From: Chryseobacterium taeanense
GTDB lineage: Bacteria; Bacteroidota; Bacteroidia; Flavobacteriales; Weeksellaceae
DNA length: 64,000 nt
Direction of reading: 5' to 3'
Assembly (NCBI RefSeq): GCF_900099685.1
Contig: NZ_FNDW01000003.1
Span: 290,880 to 354,879 of the forward strand
In this document: piece after piece, positions 62,372 to 64,000 of the stretch
Layout: every line of letters starts with the position of its first letter
How positions within the stretch are numbered: position 1 is the first letter of the stretch
Program-made: the position numbers and the translations under genes
The notes under the pieces: model-generated
What the model was told of the DNA's origin: nothing
What the model saw: the letters and a program-made list of their open reading frames with translations, nothing else
Database searches by the model: none

Positions 62372-63187
62372 ATGATTGAGGTAAAAGATCTTAAAAAGAG
62401 TTTTGATGAAGTTGAAGTACTTAAAGGAATTTCAACAACTTTCGATAAAGGGAAAGTAAACCTAATTATAGGACAAAGTGGTTCCGGGAAAACGGTATTT
62501 CTTAAAAGTCTGCTTAATGTTTATCAGCCAACTTCAGGAGAAATTCTTTTTGATGGTAAAGACATCAACGTCATGTCAAGGGAAGAAAAACAGCAACTTC
62601 GGGCAGAGATTGGGACGGTTTTTCAGGGCAGCGCTCTGTTTGATTCTTTAACAGTAGAAGAAAATATTATGTTTCCGCTGGATATGTTTACGAATCTTAC
62701 ATTCAGGGAAAAGAAAAGAAGAGTCTTCGAGGTTATCGGAAGAGTACATCTTGATAAAGCCAATAAAAAATTTCCGTCCGAAATCTCTGGTGGTATGCAG
62801 AAACGTGTAGCAATTGCAAGAGCAATTGTCAACAACCCTAAATATCTCTTCTGTGACGAACCAAACTCAGGACTGGATCCTTATACATCTAATGTAATTG
62901 ATGATCTACTCTTGGAAATCACAAAAGAATACAATACAACGACAATTATCAATACCCACGATATGAATTCCGTCATGACGATTGGCGAGAAAATTGTATA
63001 TCTGAGATTGGGAATCAAAGAATGGGAAGGCAACAAAGATATCCTGATTACCGCAGGCAATAAAAATCTTATTGATTTCGTTTATTCTTCAGAATTATTT
63101 AAAGAGCTGAGAGAATACATGCTTGAAAATAACAAAACCATTGATAATACCATTACAAAAATAGAAGATAATGAAAAAGATTCTTAG
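62372..63187 (+). CDS. MlaF-family ATPase
   Basis: 271 residues. Walker A GQSGSGKTV, Q-loop FQGSALFDSLTVEENI, signature SGGMQKRVAIARAI, Walker B YLFCDEPNSGLDP, H-switch NTHDMNS. Powers the MlaE permease. The C-terminal ~20 residues (NNKTIDNTITKIEDNEKDS) overlap the next gene by 17 bases. Its MCE partner is probably the MlaD-like gene at 44168. Confidence 0.95.
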   Translation: MIEVKDLKKSFDEVEVLKGISTTFDKGKVNLIIGQSGSGKTVFLKSLLNVYQPTSGEILFDGKDINVMSREEKQQLRAEIGTVFQGSALFDSLTVEENIMFPLDMFTNLTFREKKRRVFEVIGRVHLDKANKKFPSEISGGMQKRVAIARAIVNNPKYLFCDEPNSGLDPYTSNVIDDLLLEITKEYNTTTIINTHDMNSVMTIGEKIVYLRLGIKEWEGNKDILITAGNKNLIDFVYSSELFKELREYMLENNKTIDNTITKIEDNEKDS

Positions 63188-63782
63188 TATAGCATTCATA
63201 GGTTTCTCTATTCTGGCTTCTGCACAGATCTCTCTTGCAGGAAAAGCTAATATAATATTCCCTACAGGCTCACCTTCGTGGGAGAATATTAAAGGAACAG
63301 TAAACCAAGCGATTGAAGGTGAAGGAAAGAACAATGCAGGTTTCAACGTAGGATTGTCTTTGAAAGTAGGATTGCCTACTTCATTTTATCTGATGCCGGA
63401 ATTGTATTATACCAATTTCAAAAATGAATTTACCACAGCCAATACAACTTTCGATATTAAAAGCAGCAGAATAGATTTGCCAGTTCTTTTAGGATATAAT
63501 ATCTTAGGAAATACACTGGGTGTTTTCGTAGGTCCGGTAGCAAGTTATAATTTAGCCAAAGAAGATACTTTCAATGACTTTAAGGAAAATGCAAGAGACA
63601 ATTTTACGGTAGGATATCAATTTGGCGCTCAGGTAGAAATCTCTAAACTTATTCTGAACGCGAGATACGAAGGTGCTTTCAGTAAAGATTCGAGAGAATT
63701 TATCAATAAAAATACAAGTGAAGAAATTCGGTACGACAACAGACCTAACCTTTTTATGGTAGGTGTAGGGTATAAGTTTTAA
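63171..63782 (+). CDS. Outer-membrane beta-barrel protein (porin family)
   Basis: 203 residues: signal peptide MKKILSIAFIGFSILASAQI, then alternating strands with aromatic girdles and C-terminal MVGVGYKF ending in Phe, the barrel-assembly signal. Matches the PorT/OMP_b-brl_2 style. Being coupled to MlaEF by an overlap, it may work as an outer-membrane partner in lipid transport (inference). Confidence 0.8.
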   Translation: MKKILSIAFIGFSILASAQISLAGKANIIFPTGSPSWENIKGTVNQAIEGEGKNNAGFNVGLSLKVGLPTSFYLMPELYYTNFKNEFTTANTTFDIKSSRIDLPVLLGYNILGNTLGVFVGPVASYNLAKEDTFNDFKENARDNFTVGYQFGAQVEISKLILNARYEGAFSKDSREFINKNTSEEIRYDNRPNLFMVGVGYKF

Positions 63783-63804
63783 TCGAATTTTTAAAGAATA
63801 AATA

Positions 63805-64000
63805 ACCTGAGTTCGGTTTAAGCAAAGTTTAAAAATAGTTGACCGTCATTTACCTTTTTCAAGTTGAGTGACGGTTTCTTTGGAAAGAAACAATATGCTG
63901 TTAGTCCTCCCAAAATATTTATTATAAAATTGTTCACACTTCGGTGTCTGGTGTGCTCAACCTGACAATGATTCTTCAGTTCGTCATTTATGGTTTCAAT
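63805..64000 (-). mobile_element. IS982-family element, 3' end only
   Basis: Minus-strand frame from a TAA at 63818 to beyond the edge encodes 60 residues including [40 protein letters not shown] and KKPSLNLKK, the C-terminus typical of IS982 transposases. ACCTGAGTTCGGTTTAA at 63805-63821 is the likely terminal inverted repeat, imperfectly palindromic. The other end is outside the window. Confidence 0.8.
63818..64000 (-). CDS. IS982-family transposase, C-terminal part
   Basis: 60 visible residues; the frame runs off the right edge without an ATG. The EHTRHRS, GGLTAY and KKPSL blocks are characteristic. Whether the rest is intact cannot be judged. It lies 35 bases after the porin-like gene with opposite orientation. 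Confidence 0.8.
   Translation of the reverse strand: METINDELKNHCQVEHTRHRSVNNFIINILGGLTAYCFFPKKPSLNLKKVNDGQLFLNFA

Overview
The window reads as chromosome of a flavobacterium close to Chryseobacterium (Bacteroidota, Weeksellaceae-like). This rests on a fused CcoN-CcoO oxidase subunit, a type IX secretion sorting domain, large secreted repeat proteins opening with the 'QVGINTTTP' type of N-terminus, a double-glycine small peptide of the kind common in Chryseobacterium, AT-rich spacers, few Shine-Dalgarno sites, and two promoters matching the Bacteroidota form TTG-N19-TAnnTTTG. The species call is inference.

Layout. 1-14300: surface-protein region on the minus strand. A small secreted protein, a 3541-residue protein of eight ~430-residue repeats and a third secreted protein (cut by the window edge) form one cluster behind a strong promoter; a separate 632-residue surface protein follows. 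14900-22400: thiamine operon thiS-thiC-tenI/thiE2-thiD-thiE-thiG-thiH-thiF, behind a promoter, a TPP riboswitch and a hairpin that buries the thiS start codon. Three of its spacers carry dispersed intergenic repeats. 22600: a structured RNA element resembling Flavo-1. 22768-25391: pseudouridine synthase, small membrane protein, panB and a Crp/Fnr regulator divergent from the oxidase genes. 25463-34389: cbb3 oxidase cluster (ccoI, ccoS, ccoNO, ccoQ, ccoP, ccoG, ccoH, and a TauE/SafE-like membrane protein), with two hairpins that divide it. 34461-34626: GC-rich ~42-base tandem repeat, then a T9SS cargo protein.

35826-47394 (minus): serS, a lipoprotein, a flippase and a glycosyltransferase, a conserved hypothetical, a polytopic membrane protein, a CCG iron-sulfur protein paired with a membrane 4Fe-4S protein, an MlaD-like protein and a PpiD/SurA-like foldase. 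47654-54680: lon, an AI-2E family transporter, an unlisted 51-residue GG-leader peptide gene, a DoxX-like protein, an acyl-CoA dehydrogenase and a DUF4349 lipoprotein. 54750-64000: GH125 mannosidase, pgi, an antitoxin with a frameshifted ParE-like toxin, folD-queE, a sugar-phosphate transferase, mlaE-mlaF with an outer-membrane barrel protein, and the 3' end of an IS982-family element running off the right edge.

Most genes are housekeeping. The points most worth checking are the GG-leader peptide (51438-51593), the start-codon hairpin behind the TPP riboswitch (22173-22206), the giant repeat protein, the tandem repeat at 34461-34626, the decayed toxin at 58262-58550 and the structured intergenic elements. 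No tRNA, rRNA, CRISPR array or prophage was seen.
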